Part shown: positions 1 through 6,674 of the stretch, in pieces | How positions within the stretch are numbered: position 1 is the stretch's first letter | Layout of the letters: each line of letters begins with the position of its first letter | Assembly (NCBI GenBank): GCA_934630445.1 | Contig: CAKTWY010000095.1 | Span: 1 to 9,594, forward strand | Source of the DNA: an uncultured Eubacteriales bacterium | GTDB taxonomy: Bacteria; Bacillota; Clostridia; Oscillospirales; Butyricicoccaceae | Direction of reading: 5' to 3' | DNA length: 9,594 nt | Made by a program: the position numbers and the translations under genes | The notes under the pieces: generated by a model | Seen by the model: only the letters and a program-made list of their open reading frames with translations | What the model was told of the DNA's origin: nothing | The model's database searches: none

Positions 1-1576
1 CCGGCGTGCGGCCCACCGTGCGCTTGAACACCCGGTAGAAGTAGCGCGCATCGTTGAAGCCCACACTCACCGCGATGCGGTCGATGGGCAGGTCCGTCTC
101 CCGCAGCAGGACGCACGCCCTTTGGATGCGCGTGTTGATCAGATACTGCGTAAACGTCGTGCCGTTCGCGCGTGAAAAGACGGTGGAAAAGTAGTTGGGG
201 CTGACGGCGAATTTGGCCGCCACATCCTTCACCGTCAGGTCGTCGCAGTAATTTTTTTCAATATATTCGAGCACGCGCGCGTTGAACGCGTCGCCCTTGA
301 CGTAGCTGAGGTCCTCATGGTTGAGCAGCTTGCGCACCGTGATGCAGGTAAAATCCGCCAGCTCCTCCATGGTCTCAAAATTATTCAGCATTTCGTCGCT
401 GAAGATGTCCGAGTCGATCGCGTTTTCGATGTTGATCGAGAGTTTGATGCACACGCGGATAAGCGTGTTCACGATCGCGGAATAAACGCTCTTCGCCTGC
501 GCCAGGCTCGAAAAGTTTTGCGCGCTGAGGATGCTGCGCAGCAGGATATCGATGTTTTTGAAATCGTAGCGCTCCATACTGCTTTTCAGCAGATTCAGCT
601 TGTCGCTCGGGAAGTAGAGCGTCTCGGCCGGCTGCATATCGCTGTAGCGGTAGAATTTACCCGTGCCGCGCAGCAGCCGCAGGTCAAAGCACTCCCGCAC
701 CTGGCGGTAGAGCGTGTTGGACAGCCCCTCGCATACTGCGCTCATCGCGATGGTGAGCGTCACGCCCAGGCTCTTTTCGATCGTATTGTAGATGCGCAGG
801 AGATACCGGTCGCTCTTTTCCGCGAGCGCGGGCGCAGCGGCATGCCCCAGCAGCACGAAGACCTGGTTTTCATTCGTCAGGTTGGGGAAGGCAAGTACCT
901 GCCCGAAACCGTAGCGCTCGGCGCACTCCTCGGCAATGTTCTGAATGCCGTACCGGATGAGGAAAATGTCCTGATACCGGAACTGTGATTTGTCATACGT
1001 GCTGTAATCGACGTTCAGCATCAGGAGCGTGAAATAGCGCAGCGCGAGCAGCGCCGCCGCGCCCTCCGGCGGCGCCGGGGCGGGAACGTTCTGCGGGCGC
1101 GGCGTTTTCAGCACCGTGTTCAGATATCCGATCAGAGACTGAAGCCTGCGGTCCTCCTCCAGCGCGGCGATATCCTCGTCCATCCGGCGCCTGTGCCGCT
1201 CGTCATCGATGCGGGAAAACACCTTCTGCAGCGTCTCCGTCAGCTGCTCGTCCTGGATGGGTTTGAGGATATAGCCCGCCACGCCCATGTTGAGCGCCTG
1301 CTCGGCGTATACAAAGTCGGCATAGCCGGAGATGATGACGCACTCGAGCTGCGCGCATTCAGCCCGCGCCGTGCGCGCGAGCTCGATCCCGTCGAGCTTC
1401 GGCATGCGGATGTCTGTGACAAGAAGGTCGAAGGCACTCTCGCGCAGGAGTGAGAGCGCCGCTGCGCCGTCCGGGGCGCTTTCCACCTCACATTTCCCGG
1501 GAAAGAAGGCGTTTATTTTGTTGACCACACCGCGGCGGATCCATTTTTCGTCATCGACGACGAGGACACGGTACAT
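1..1576 (-). CDS. YesN-like response regulator, AraC-type DNA-binding (3' end cut by window edge)
   Basis: Read by translating the minus strand from ATG at 1576; the frame stays open for 525 codons to the left edge, so the C-terminus is missing. Residues 1-120 are a receiver domain: acidic pair D8/D9, phospho-acceptor D55 in the VTDIRMPK motif, S83 in IISGY, and K105 in YILKP. Residues about 130-425 are a linker region typical of long YesN proteins with no motif I recognise. Residues about 431-525 are an AraC/XylS helix-turn-helix domain (VKDVAAKFAVSPNYFSTVF, then IDRIAVSVGFNDARYFYRVFK); it reaches GRTP, so only the last few to perhaps 20 residues are lacking. The start has a GGAGGGGG ribosome binding site and lies 24 bp after the kinase stop, so the two are surely co-transcribed. 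Family role: when phosphorylated by the kinase it activates sugar-transport genes, here probably the divergent transporter operon (inference). Confidence 0.95.
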   Translation of the reverse strand, partial: MYRVLVVDDEKWIRRGVVNKINAFFPGKCEVESAPDGAAALSLLRESAFDLLVTDIRMPKLDGIELARTARAECAQLECVIISGYADFVYAEQALNMGVAGYILKPIQDEQLTETLQKVFSRIDDERHRRRMDEDIAALEEDRRLQSLIGYLNTVLKTPRPQNVPAPAPPEGAAALLALRYFTLLMLNVDYSTYDKSQFRYQDIFLIRYGIQNIAEECAERYGFGQVLAFPNLTNENQVFVLLGHAAAPALAEKSDRYLLRIYNTIEKSLGVTLTIAMSAVCEGLSNTLYRQVRECFDLRLLRGTGKFYRYSDMQPAETLYFPSDKLNLLKSSMERYDFKNIDILLRSILSAQNFSSLAQAKSVYSAIVNTLIRVCIKLSINIENAIDSDIFSDEMLNNFETMEELADFTCITVRKLLNHEDLSYVKGDAFNARVLEYIEKNYCDDLTVKDVAAKFAVSPNYFSTVFSRANGTTFTQYLINTRIQRACVLLRETDLPIDRIAVSVGFNDARYFYRVFKRTVGRTP

Positions 1577-1600
1577 GCTGCTTCCCCCTCCGGCGCAATA

Positions 1601-3403
1601 TCAGCGCTCGTTATAGTACGGCACGCGGATGCGGATGTGCGCGCCCTGTCCGGGTGTGCTGTCCACACGCAGGCCGTAGTCCGCCCCGCAGGCGAGGCGG
1701 ATCCTGGCGTTTACGTTCTTCATGCCGATGCCATGCCCGCCGCGGTTCACAAACGGCTCGGGCGCGTCTTCGCAGAACATACGGTTCAAACGTTCGACTT
1801 CCTCCGGCGCGATGCCCGGGCCGTTGTCGGACACCTCGATGAGCAGCGCTTCGCCCTCGCGGCGCGCCGCCAGGCGGATCACGCACGCCTCTCCGGACTG
1901 CTCCGCCCCGTATTTGATCGCATTTTCCACGATCGGCTGCAGGATAAAGCGCATCACCCGGCAGGTCATGAATTCTTCCGGAACTTCGTAAACGACGTCG
2001 AACATATCGTCAAAGCGGATCTTCTGAATATCGACATAATTGCGCACGTGGCGCAGCTCGTTCTTCAGCAGCTCCAGCTCGCCGGGGCTGACGTTCAGGC
2101 TGTAGCGGAACATCTCCCCCAGCTTCTGGCTGATGACGCCGATCTGGTTCACGCCCAGCTCCGTCGACATGGCGTTGATCGTCTCCAGCGTGTTGAATAG
2201 AAAGTGCGGGTTGATCTGGAATTTCAGCGCGTTCAGCTCCGCTTCCCTGGTGGAGAGCTTTTGGACGTAGTTGTCGTCGATCAGCTTTTTGAGCATCTTC
2301 ACCATGTCGTTGAAGTTGCGGTCAATGGTCGCAACTTCATCGTCGCCGTCGATCACGTCCGAGGCAAGAATGTCGAAATTGCCGCCCTTGACGCGGTCCA
2401 TTTTTGAGATCAGGCGGTTGATGCGCCCGGAAAAGATGCGTGAGAAGACCATGGAGAGCAGCACTGCCAGCGTGAAGAGCGCCGCCCCGAGGAGTATCAC
2501 GAGCGAGCGCACCTCGGAGATCTTGTTGAGCGCGAGGCTGTCGTCGATCAGAAAGTACGCGTTCCAGCCCGTGCGGGCGACCTCCTTGTGGAAAAGCAGC
2601 CGGTTGTGATCGATGAAGACGGCGCCGGACGTACCCTCGGTCAGCCGCGCGGCTTCGGCCGCGCGTATCTGAAAGGCGGACTGCCCTTTTGCGTAGTAGA
2701 CCTCCCGGTTGTCGGCCGACGTGATCAGGAGCGTCATGCCGGGCTGCCCGCCCGACCAGGCCGGGTGGTAGCACAGCCTTTCCAGCAGAAGGTCGAGCTT
2801 GACAAAGCCAAGCGATTCGCCATACGGCCCGTCGGCGCTGTATACATTTTTGATGATGGAATAGTAATTGCCTTCCGGCTGGCTCGTGACGAAGAAAAAG
2901 CCGTCTTCTCCGGGCTGCATGGCAAGGTAATCGGCATACCAGCCCTCGGCCTCGGCCACGCGCGCGGTAGAGACGCGCGTGGCGTACGCCGCGGGCAGCG
3001 CGGCGCTGATGAAGAGGTTTGCGTCCTTGCACACGGAGTCTTTCTTCTGCTCAAGCTGCGCGTTGATGACGTTTTGCATCGCAGCCGCTCTGCGGTAGTA
3101 GTCGTCCGGCGCAAGCTGCCCCAGCGTGTAAAGAAAGTCCACCACCTGCCCGTCGCCCGCAATGCGGCTGGCCATATTGATATACTCCGTCAGCTCGACA
3201 TTCAGCGCGGAGAGGTAGTTGTTGATATCGTTTTCATACGCGCGGCTCTGCTCGGCGCGGATGCTCGTCTCGATCTGGCTGTTGAGCACAAGGCTGATGG
3301 CGATGATGGGCAGGATGCAGAGAAAGAGGTTGAAGACGATCAGCTTGTTGACGATCTTGATATTGTTCGACTTCGCGATGAGAAAGCGCCGGAAGCGCCG
3401 CAT
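1601..3403 (-). CDS. YesM-like sensor histidine kinase
   Basis: A 600-residue membrane kinase of the YesM/LytS-like group (His_kinase plus HATPase_c). Start ATG at 3403 is chosen over an ATG 60 bases upstream because GAGAGGGGG sits about 9 bases before it and the protein then begins with a basic stretch followed by a membrane segment. Transmembrane segments lie at about residues 20-40 and 300-322, with a roughly 260-residue extracytoplasmic sensor region between them. A HAMP-like linker covers about 325-378. The phospho-acceptor is H400 in QINPHFLFNTLE. ATP-binding boxes follow: N494 in IVENAIKYG, DNGPG at 526-530, GGHGIGMKN at 555-563, and TPGQG at 583-587. All key residues are present, so it should be active. 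It sits directly before the response regulator and downstream of two sugar isomerase-like genes. It likely senses the extracellular sugar or the loaded binding protein (inference). Confidence 0.95.
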   Translation of the reverse strand: MRRFRRFLIAKSNNIKIVNKLIVFNLFLCILPIIAISLVLNSQIETSIRAEQSRAYENDINNYLSALNVELTEYINMASRIAGDGQVVDFLYTLGQLAPDDYYRRAAAMQNVINAQLEQKKDSVCKDANLFISAALPAAYATRVSTARVAEAEGWYADYLAMQPGEDGFFFVTSQPEGNYYSIIKNVYSADGPYGESLGFVKLDLLLERLCYHPAWSGGQPGMTLLITSADNREVYYAKGQSAFQIRAAEAARLTEGTSGAVFIDHNRLLFHKEVARTGWNAYFLIDDSLALNKISEVRSLVILLGAALFTLAVLLSMVFSRIFSGRINRLISKMDRVKGGNFDILASDVIDGDDEVATIDRNFNDMVKMLKKLIDDNYVQKLSTREAELNALKFQINPHFLFNTLETINAMSTELGVNQIGVISQKLGEMFRYSLNVSPGELELLKNELRHVRNYVDIQKIRFDDMFDVVYEVPEEFMTCRVMRFILQPIVENAIKYGAEQSGEACVIRLAARREGEALLIEVSDNGPGIAPEEVERLNRMFCEDAPEPFVNRGGHGIGMKNVNARIRLACGADYGLRVDSTPGQGAHIRIRVPYYNER

Positions 3404-3520
3404 GCATGTCTTCCCCCTCTCTGTGATGTATGAAGCAGGCCTCTGCCCTGCCTTCCTGCGCAAAACAGCTGCCGCAGGGTCGCGCGGAAAGCCGGGCAGG
3501 CTGAATGCCGCTTCGCACGC
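3404..3520 (-). other. 117-bp gap between isomerase-like gene and kinase gene
   Basis: This gap holds the kinase ribosome binding site (GAGAGGGGG on the minus strand) and two nested inverted repeats: CCTGCC (3447-3452) with GGCAGG (3495-3500), enclosing CCTGCG (3455-3460) with CGCAGG (3473-3478). They could fold in the leftward transcript. No T-tract follows on the minus strand, so it is not a normal terminator. I found no convincing internal promoter. Readthrough from the isomerase genes into the kinase is therefore the simplest reading, with the folded segment possibly tuning kinase level. Confidence 0.35.
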
Positions 3521-4399
3521 TTATTTTCCGCAGTAAGGGAACGCGCGCGGTGCGTCCAGCGTGAGGATGCGCCCGGTATAATGCGCCCGGCCGATCACAC
3601 CGCCGTCGGGGCGCGTATAGACGCGTCCATCCAGCAGCGCGCGCGTCTCGCGCGCCGCCTCAGCGGCCGGCGCGCCGTCAAAAAAGCGGCAGGCCAGGAA
3701 GAGGGGCACCTCCTGCTCCATGCCGTCCAGCGCCAGCCCCAGCCCGTGCCATGGCGCGTCGCCGTAGCCCGGCTGCAGGCGGTCGCAGACGCCGCCGATG
3801 CTGTCGCTCAGATTGATCTGCCGCAGATACGGCCGCATGAGGTAAAATTCCTCCAGTACCGCGCGCCTCAGGTTCGATACGCCCGTATCAAGGCACAGGC
3901 CGAACGGCGCGCCGGAAAGCTCCTCCGCCATGCGCGCCAGGCCCTCCGCGCGGTCCGCCCCCTCCTTTGGGAAGAAGCCGTTCCTGAGCGCGAGCGTGAC
4001 GCCCGCGCGCGCCGCGTGCGCGAGCAGATCGTCGAGGATTTCCCGCAGGAGGGAAAAATACGTCTCGGGCGCGCCCATCGTGCAGGCCGTCGCCGTCGTG
4101 AGCGTGACGGTCTTTACCCCCGCCGCGCCGGCGAGCGCGATCAGGCGGCGCACCACCTCGCGCATTTCACCGTCGTAAAACCCTTCCGGCCCTTCGAGCG
4201 TTTCAAGCGCCATACCGCGCGAAGCGATGCGCTCCAGCAGCGCTTCGAAGCCGGGCAGCGCGTTCCCGTCGCGGTCGGCCGCGTGCTGCCAGAAAAGGCC
4301 CACCGCGCCGATATCCGCCTGCGCGAGCGCGTCGAGGTGCGCGTCCGAGGGCAGCGCGTACGCGTGCCTGTCGTGGAACAGATAACCAAGCTTCCTCAT
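3521..4399 (-). CDS. TIM-barrel sugar isomerase/epimerase-like protein lacking metal ligands
   Basis: A 292-residue protein of the xylose-isomerase-like TIM-barrel superfamily (AP_endonuc_2 fold), clearly paralogous to the gene immediately upstream: shared landmarks are CxDTG, a LQPGYG(N/D)xPW motif and a PLF-x-x-x-R strand near the end. Its ATG (4399) overlaps the upstream TGA in an ATGA arrangement with GGGAGGG in front, so translation is coupled. Aligned to the paralogue, the usual metal and substrate residues are changed: E149 becomes R139, H202 becomes V174, H224 and H226 become N196 and S198, E265 becomes A236, H66 becomes E69 and H111 becomes T101; only D199 (here D171) remains. The reading frame is intact and the fold pattern preserved, so it is not a decayed gene. 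It may be a pseudoenzyme, a subunit of a heteromer with its paralogue, or an enzyme using a metal-free mechanism. Function unknown. Confidence 0.85.
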   Translation of the reverse strand: MRKLGYLFHDRHAYALPSDAHLDALAQADIGAVGLFWQHAADRDGNALPGFEALLERIASRGMALETLEGPEGFYDGEMREVVRRLIALAGAAGVKTVTLTTATACTMGAPETYFSLLREILDDLLAHAARAGVTLALRNGFFPKEGADRAEGLARMAEELSGAPFGLCLDTGVSNLRRAVLEEFYLMRPYLRQINLSDSIGGVCDRLQPGYGDAPWHGLGLALDGMEQEVPLFLACRFFDGAPAAEAARETRALLDGRVYTRPDGGVIGRAHYTGRILTLDAPRAFPYCGK

Positions 4400-5334
4400 T
4401 TCGCACCCTCCCTGATCACGATACGCCCCGTCGCGGGGTCCTTCCTCAAAAAGCCGCCGGGCAGCACATCCACACGCCCTTCGGCGATGGCCGCAAGCTC
4501 GCGCAGCATCAGCGCCGTGTCGCCGTACTGCGGCCGCGCCTCGATAAAGAGCGGGGCGTCCATGCCGCGCCGCTCAATTTCGCCCAGGAGCGCGGACCAC
4601 GGCGTGTTGCCGTAGCCGGGCTGAAGGTGAGAGTCGCTCCACGCGCCGTCGTTGTCGTGGATATGGAACAGCGCCGTGTACGGCGCAAAGGCGTAAAAGT
4701 CCTCCATCACCTTGCCCAGCAGGTGCGAATGCCCCGTGTCGTAGCAGACGCGCACGAACGGGCTGTGAAAGCTCTCGACAAACGCGACGACCTTTTCCGT
4801 GTCGTCGTATTCCCAGCGGTTGCGGTCGATCTCGACCTTTTCCTGCACGCCGGGGCCCCAGCCGACAGGGTCGGCGTGGTTGGTGTTTTCCACCGCGATC
4901 ACGACGCCCGCCGCTTCCGCCGCGGGGAGCAGGGCGCGCACATATGCGCGTGCGATCTCAATTTCCCATTCCTTCGACGCGGGCAGCATTGCCCCGCCCG
5001 TGTGCAGCGGGATGGCGCGGATGCCCAGCACACCGCAGCGCGCGAGAAATTCGCGCATCCAGTCGAGCTCCTCTGCGAGGGCGTCCTTCGTCTGGTGCAG
5101 GGTGCTGAAGCCGTCGTTCCATGATCCGAACGGCGGGTGGCTTGTAGCGGCGCGTATGCCCGCCTCGTCAAGAAGGCCGCGCAGGCGCGCCACATCCGCC
5201 CTTGAAACGCCCCCGCCCATGAGGAACCCGTCGTGCACGCTCAGTTCCGTCACGCCCGCGGCGCGCAGCTGCGCGAGCGTATCCTTTGAATAAAGATCGG
5301 CCGAGCGCGATGTTCCGACACAAAATTGCAGCAT
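4396..5334 (-). CDS. TIM-barrel sugar phosphate isomerase/epimerase-family protein
   Basis: A 312-residue protein of the xylose-isomerase-like TIM-barrel superfamily, which contains sugar isomerases, 3-epimerases, IolE-type dehydratases and endonuclease IV. Start ATG at 5334 is preferred over an upstream in-frame ATG (5388) because AAAGGAG precedes it at proper spacing and the predicted promoter -10 (5377-5382) lies inside the longer version. Candidate divalent-metal and catalytic residues are all present: H66 (SHPP), H111 (LHTG), E149 (IAVEN), D199 and H202 (CYDTGHSH), H224/H226 (FHIHDND) and E265 (FIEAR). No signal peptide, so it is cytoplasmic. It heads the leftward operon and overlaps the next gene by 4 bases. 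Being beside a sugar importer, it probably interconverts a sugar or sugar phosphate taken up by it, but the substrate cannot be told; an endonuclease role is unlikely from context. Confidence 0.9.
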   Translation of the reverse strand: MLQFCVGTSRSADLYSKDTLAQLRAAGVTELSVHDGFLMGGGVSRADVARLRGLLDEAGIRAATSHPPFGSWNDGFSTLHQTKDALAEELDWMREFLARCGVLGIRAIPLHTGGAMLPASKEWEIEIARAYVRALLPAAEAAGVVIAVENTNHADPVGWGPGVQEKVEIDRNRWEYDDTEKVVAFVESFHSPFVRVCYDTGHSHLLGKVMEDFYAFAPYTALFHIHDNDGAWSDSHLQPGYGNTPWSALLGEIERRGMDAPLFIEARPQYGDTALMLRELAAIAEGRVDVLPGGFLRKDPATGRIVIREGAK

Positions 5335-5376
5335 GTCAATCTCCTTTCGCGCGTGTTGCATTCCGTTTTCACTTTC

Positions 5377-5405
5377 AATATAACACACAGCGCGCGCCGC
5401 GTCAG
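5377..5405 (-). promoter_or_regulatory. Promoter of the leftward isomerase/two-component operon
   Basis: On the minus strand, a -35 CTGACG (5400-5405) is separated by exactly 17 bp from a -10 TATATT (5377-5382) that carries an extended TGT just upstream. This is a good sigma-A type match. Transcription would begin near 5370, leaving a leader of about 36 bases before the ATG at 5334, enough for the AAAGGAG ribosome binding site. Confidence 0.65.
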
Positions 5406-5411
5406 TGGAGA

Positions 5412-5442
5412 ATTCTACGCCCCGCCCTCTGTAATATTCTAC
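5412..5442 (-). promoter_or_regulatory. Direct repeat GTAGAAT x2, candidate activator site
   Basis: On the minus strand GTAGAAT occurs twice, at 5436-5442 and 5412-5418, 24 bp apart. The proximal copy ends 7 bp upstream of the -35 of the leftward promoter. AraC-family proteins commonly bind direct half-sites next to a -35, so this is a plausible site for the response regulator encoded at 1-1576. The half-sites are short and this assignment is inference. Confidence 0.4.
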
Positions 5443-5458
5443 TGCGTTTTATGCCGTT

Positions 5459-5483
5459 TGGAAAGGGCGCGCGGTTCTTTCCA
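5459..5483. promoter_or_regulatory. Inverted repeat TGGAAAG-N11-CTTTCCA, candidate operator
   Basis: A perfect 7-bp inverted repeat with arms at 5459-5465 and 5477-5483 lies midway between the two divergent operons, in a relatively AT-rich part of the gap. Its symmetry suits a dimeric regulator. It sits about 70-100 bp upstream of the suggested rightward promoter and beyond the leftward direct repeats, so it could affect either operon. Which protein binds is unknown. Confidence 0.35.
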
Positions 5484-5546
5484 CTATTTTCAAAGATTTG
5501 TACAGTCGAAAACAAAGCTGCATCTATAGCGGCGCGCCGTCCGGTC

Positions 5547-5555
5547 TGGTATCAT
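5547..5555 (+). promoter_or_regulatory. Possible extended -10 of the transporter operon
   Basis: TGGTATCAT matches an extended -10 (TGn then TATCAT, five of six to TATAAT). No clear -35 lies 16-18 bp upstream, as expected for an activator-dependent or extended -10 promoter. Transcription would start near 5562, giving a leader of roughly 95 bases that includes the hairpin at 5580-5608. Confidence 0.35.
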
Positions 5556-5579
5556 AAAGCATGCCGGAAGGGCGCGCTG

Positions 5580-5608
5580 CGCCGCCGGCTCCTGCCCGGC
5601 CGGCGGCG
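5580..5608 (+). promoter_or_regulatory. GC-rich hairpin in the transporter operon leader
   Basis: A perfect 9-bp inverted repeat, arms 5580-5588 and 5600-5608 (CGCCGCCGG with CCGGCGGCG) and an 11-base loop, lies about 47 bases before the permease start. No T-tract follows, so it is not an intrinsic terminator. It could stabilise the mRNA 5' end or be a by-product of GC-rich composition. The remainder of the 321-bp gap (5335-5655) shows no gene. Confidence 0.35.
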
Positions 5609-5655
5609 GACAGGAACATCACGCACAAAAAACTGCCGGAGAAAAGGCGGTGCCT

Positions 5656-6618
5656 ATGGCACAGACAAAAGCAGTCGGCGCGCCGCGCGCCGCAAAGCCA
5701 AAGCTCCGGCGCGGCAGCCTGCTCTGGCGCATCGTTGAGCACAAGTACCTGTACCTGATGCTTCTGCCCGGCGTGGTGTCGGTATTCCTCTTCTGCTATG
5801 TGCCGATGTCGGGGCTGATTCTCGCGTTTAAGGAACTGAAGTTCAACGCCAGCATCTACAGCGGTCCGTGGGCAGGGCTTACGTATTTCAAAGCGTTTTT
5901 CAACGATCCGTTTGCAAAGCAGCTGCTCATCAACACCGTCGGCATCAGCGCGTGCAAGATCTTCCTGGCCTTCCCGTTCCCGATCATATTGGCGCTGATG
6001 CTCAACGAGGTCCGCAACGCCCGCTATAAAAAGGTCACGCAGACGATCTCCTACCTGCCGCACTTTGTCGCGTGGGTCGTCGTCGCCGCGATCATCGAGC
6101 GCGTGTTCGCGCCGAATACCGGCCTGATCAACCAGCTGCGCGGCGCTTTCGGGGCGGATCCGAGCTACTTCTTCATGATGGAGAAGGACTTTTTCTATCC
6201 GGTCATGTTTATTTCCTATTTGTGGAAGACGATGGGCTGGAGCTCCATTATCTTCCTCGCGGCCATCTCGGGCATTGACCCGGGCTATTACGAGGCTGCG
6301 AAGATCGACGGCGCGAACAAGTGGGATGAGATCACAAAGATCACCCTGCCGTGCATCAAGCCGACGATCGGGCTGATCTTTATCATGTCGCTCGGCGATA
6401 TTCTCAAGGCCGGCTTTGAGCAGATCTATCTGCTGCGCACGGCCGGCAACATGGTCTACGCCGATATCCTCGATACCTTTGTCATTCGCGCCGGTCTGGA
6501 GCAGGGCAATTTCAGCTACGCCACGGCGGTCGGCATGTTGCAGGGCGTCGCAGGACTGGTCCTTGTCGTAATTGCAAACTGGCTCAGCCGCAAGTATACC
6601 GAGGTCGCGCTCTGGTAG
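5656..6618 (+). CDS. Sugar ABC transporter permease, LplB type
   Basis: A 320-residue inner-membrane protein of the binding-protein-dependent permease family (CUT1, Lpl/Ytc branch). Hydrophobic segments lie near residues 31-58, 91-117, 134-150, 183-205, 235-250 and 292-312, consistent with six helices. The EAA loop that docks the ATPase is at 211-236 (YYEAAKIDGANKWDEITKI, then LPCIKP). The C-terminal SRKYTEVALW is typical of this subfamily. ATG at 5656 is chosen with AGGCGG 5 bases upstream; an in-frame GTG at 5650, with GGAG 8 bases before it, would add two residues and is nearly as good. With the permease at 8511 it should form the heterodimeric channel for an oligosaccharide. It is unusual that this gene, not the binding protein, opens the operon of this arrangement; 56 bp separate it from the binding-protein gene. 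Confidence 0.93.
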   Translation: MAQTKAVGAPRAAKPKLRRGSLLWRIVEHKYLYLMLLPGVVSVFLFCYVPMSGLILAFKELKFNASIYSGPWAGLTYFKAFFNDPFAKQLLINTVGISACKIFLAFPFPIILALMLNEVRNARYKKVTQTISYLPHFVAWVVVAAIIERVFAPNTGLINQLRGAFGADPSYFFMMEKDFFYPVMFISYLWKTMGWSSIIFLAAISGIDPGYYEAAKIDGANKWDEITKITLPCIKPTIGLIFIMSLGDILKAGFEQIYLLRTAGNMVYADILDTFVIRAGLEQGNFSYATAVGMLQGVAGLVLVVIANWLSRKYTEVALW

Positions 6619-6674
6619 AGCGCCTGAAAAAGCCGTTTCACAGTCTCATATATTCATAAAATGGAGGGAACAAA

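Noticed and set aside
317..988. 223-codon plus-strand open frame
   Set aside because: Lies opposite the response-regulator gene, whose translation is recognisable throughout; no ribosome binding site supports it.
3581..4615. 344-codon plus-strand open frame
   Set aside because: Spans the junction of the two minus-strand TIM-barrel genes and has an arginine- and alanine-rich composition typical of shadow frames.
5498..5530. TTGTAC ... TATAGC as a plus-strand promoter
   Set aside because: Only weak matches at both elements and a spacer of about 21 bp; the extended -10 at 5547-5555 is better.
5531..5538. GGCGCGCC palindrome
   Set aside because: An 8-bp palindrome of G and C is expected by chance in such GC-rich DNA and has no partner site.
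5561..5758. Possible upstream leader ORF before the first permease
   Set aside because: Starts at an ATG with no good ribosome binding site, passes through the hairpin and runs far into the permease in another frame; no coding character.
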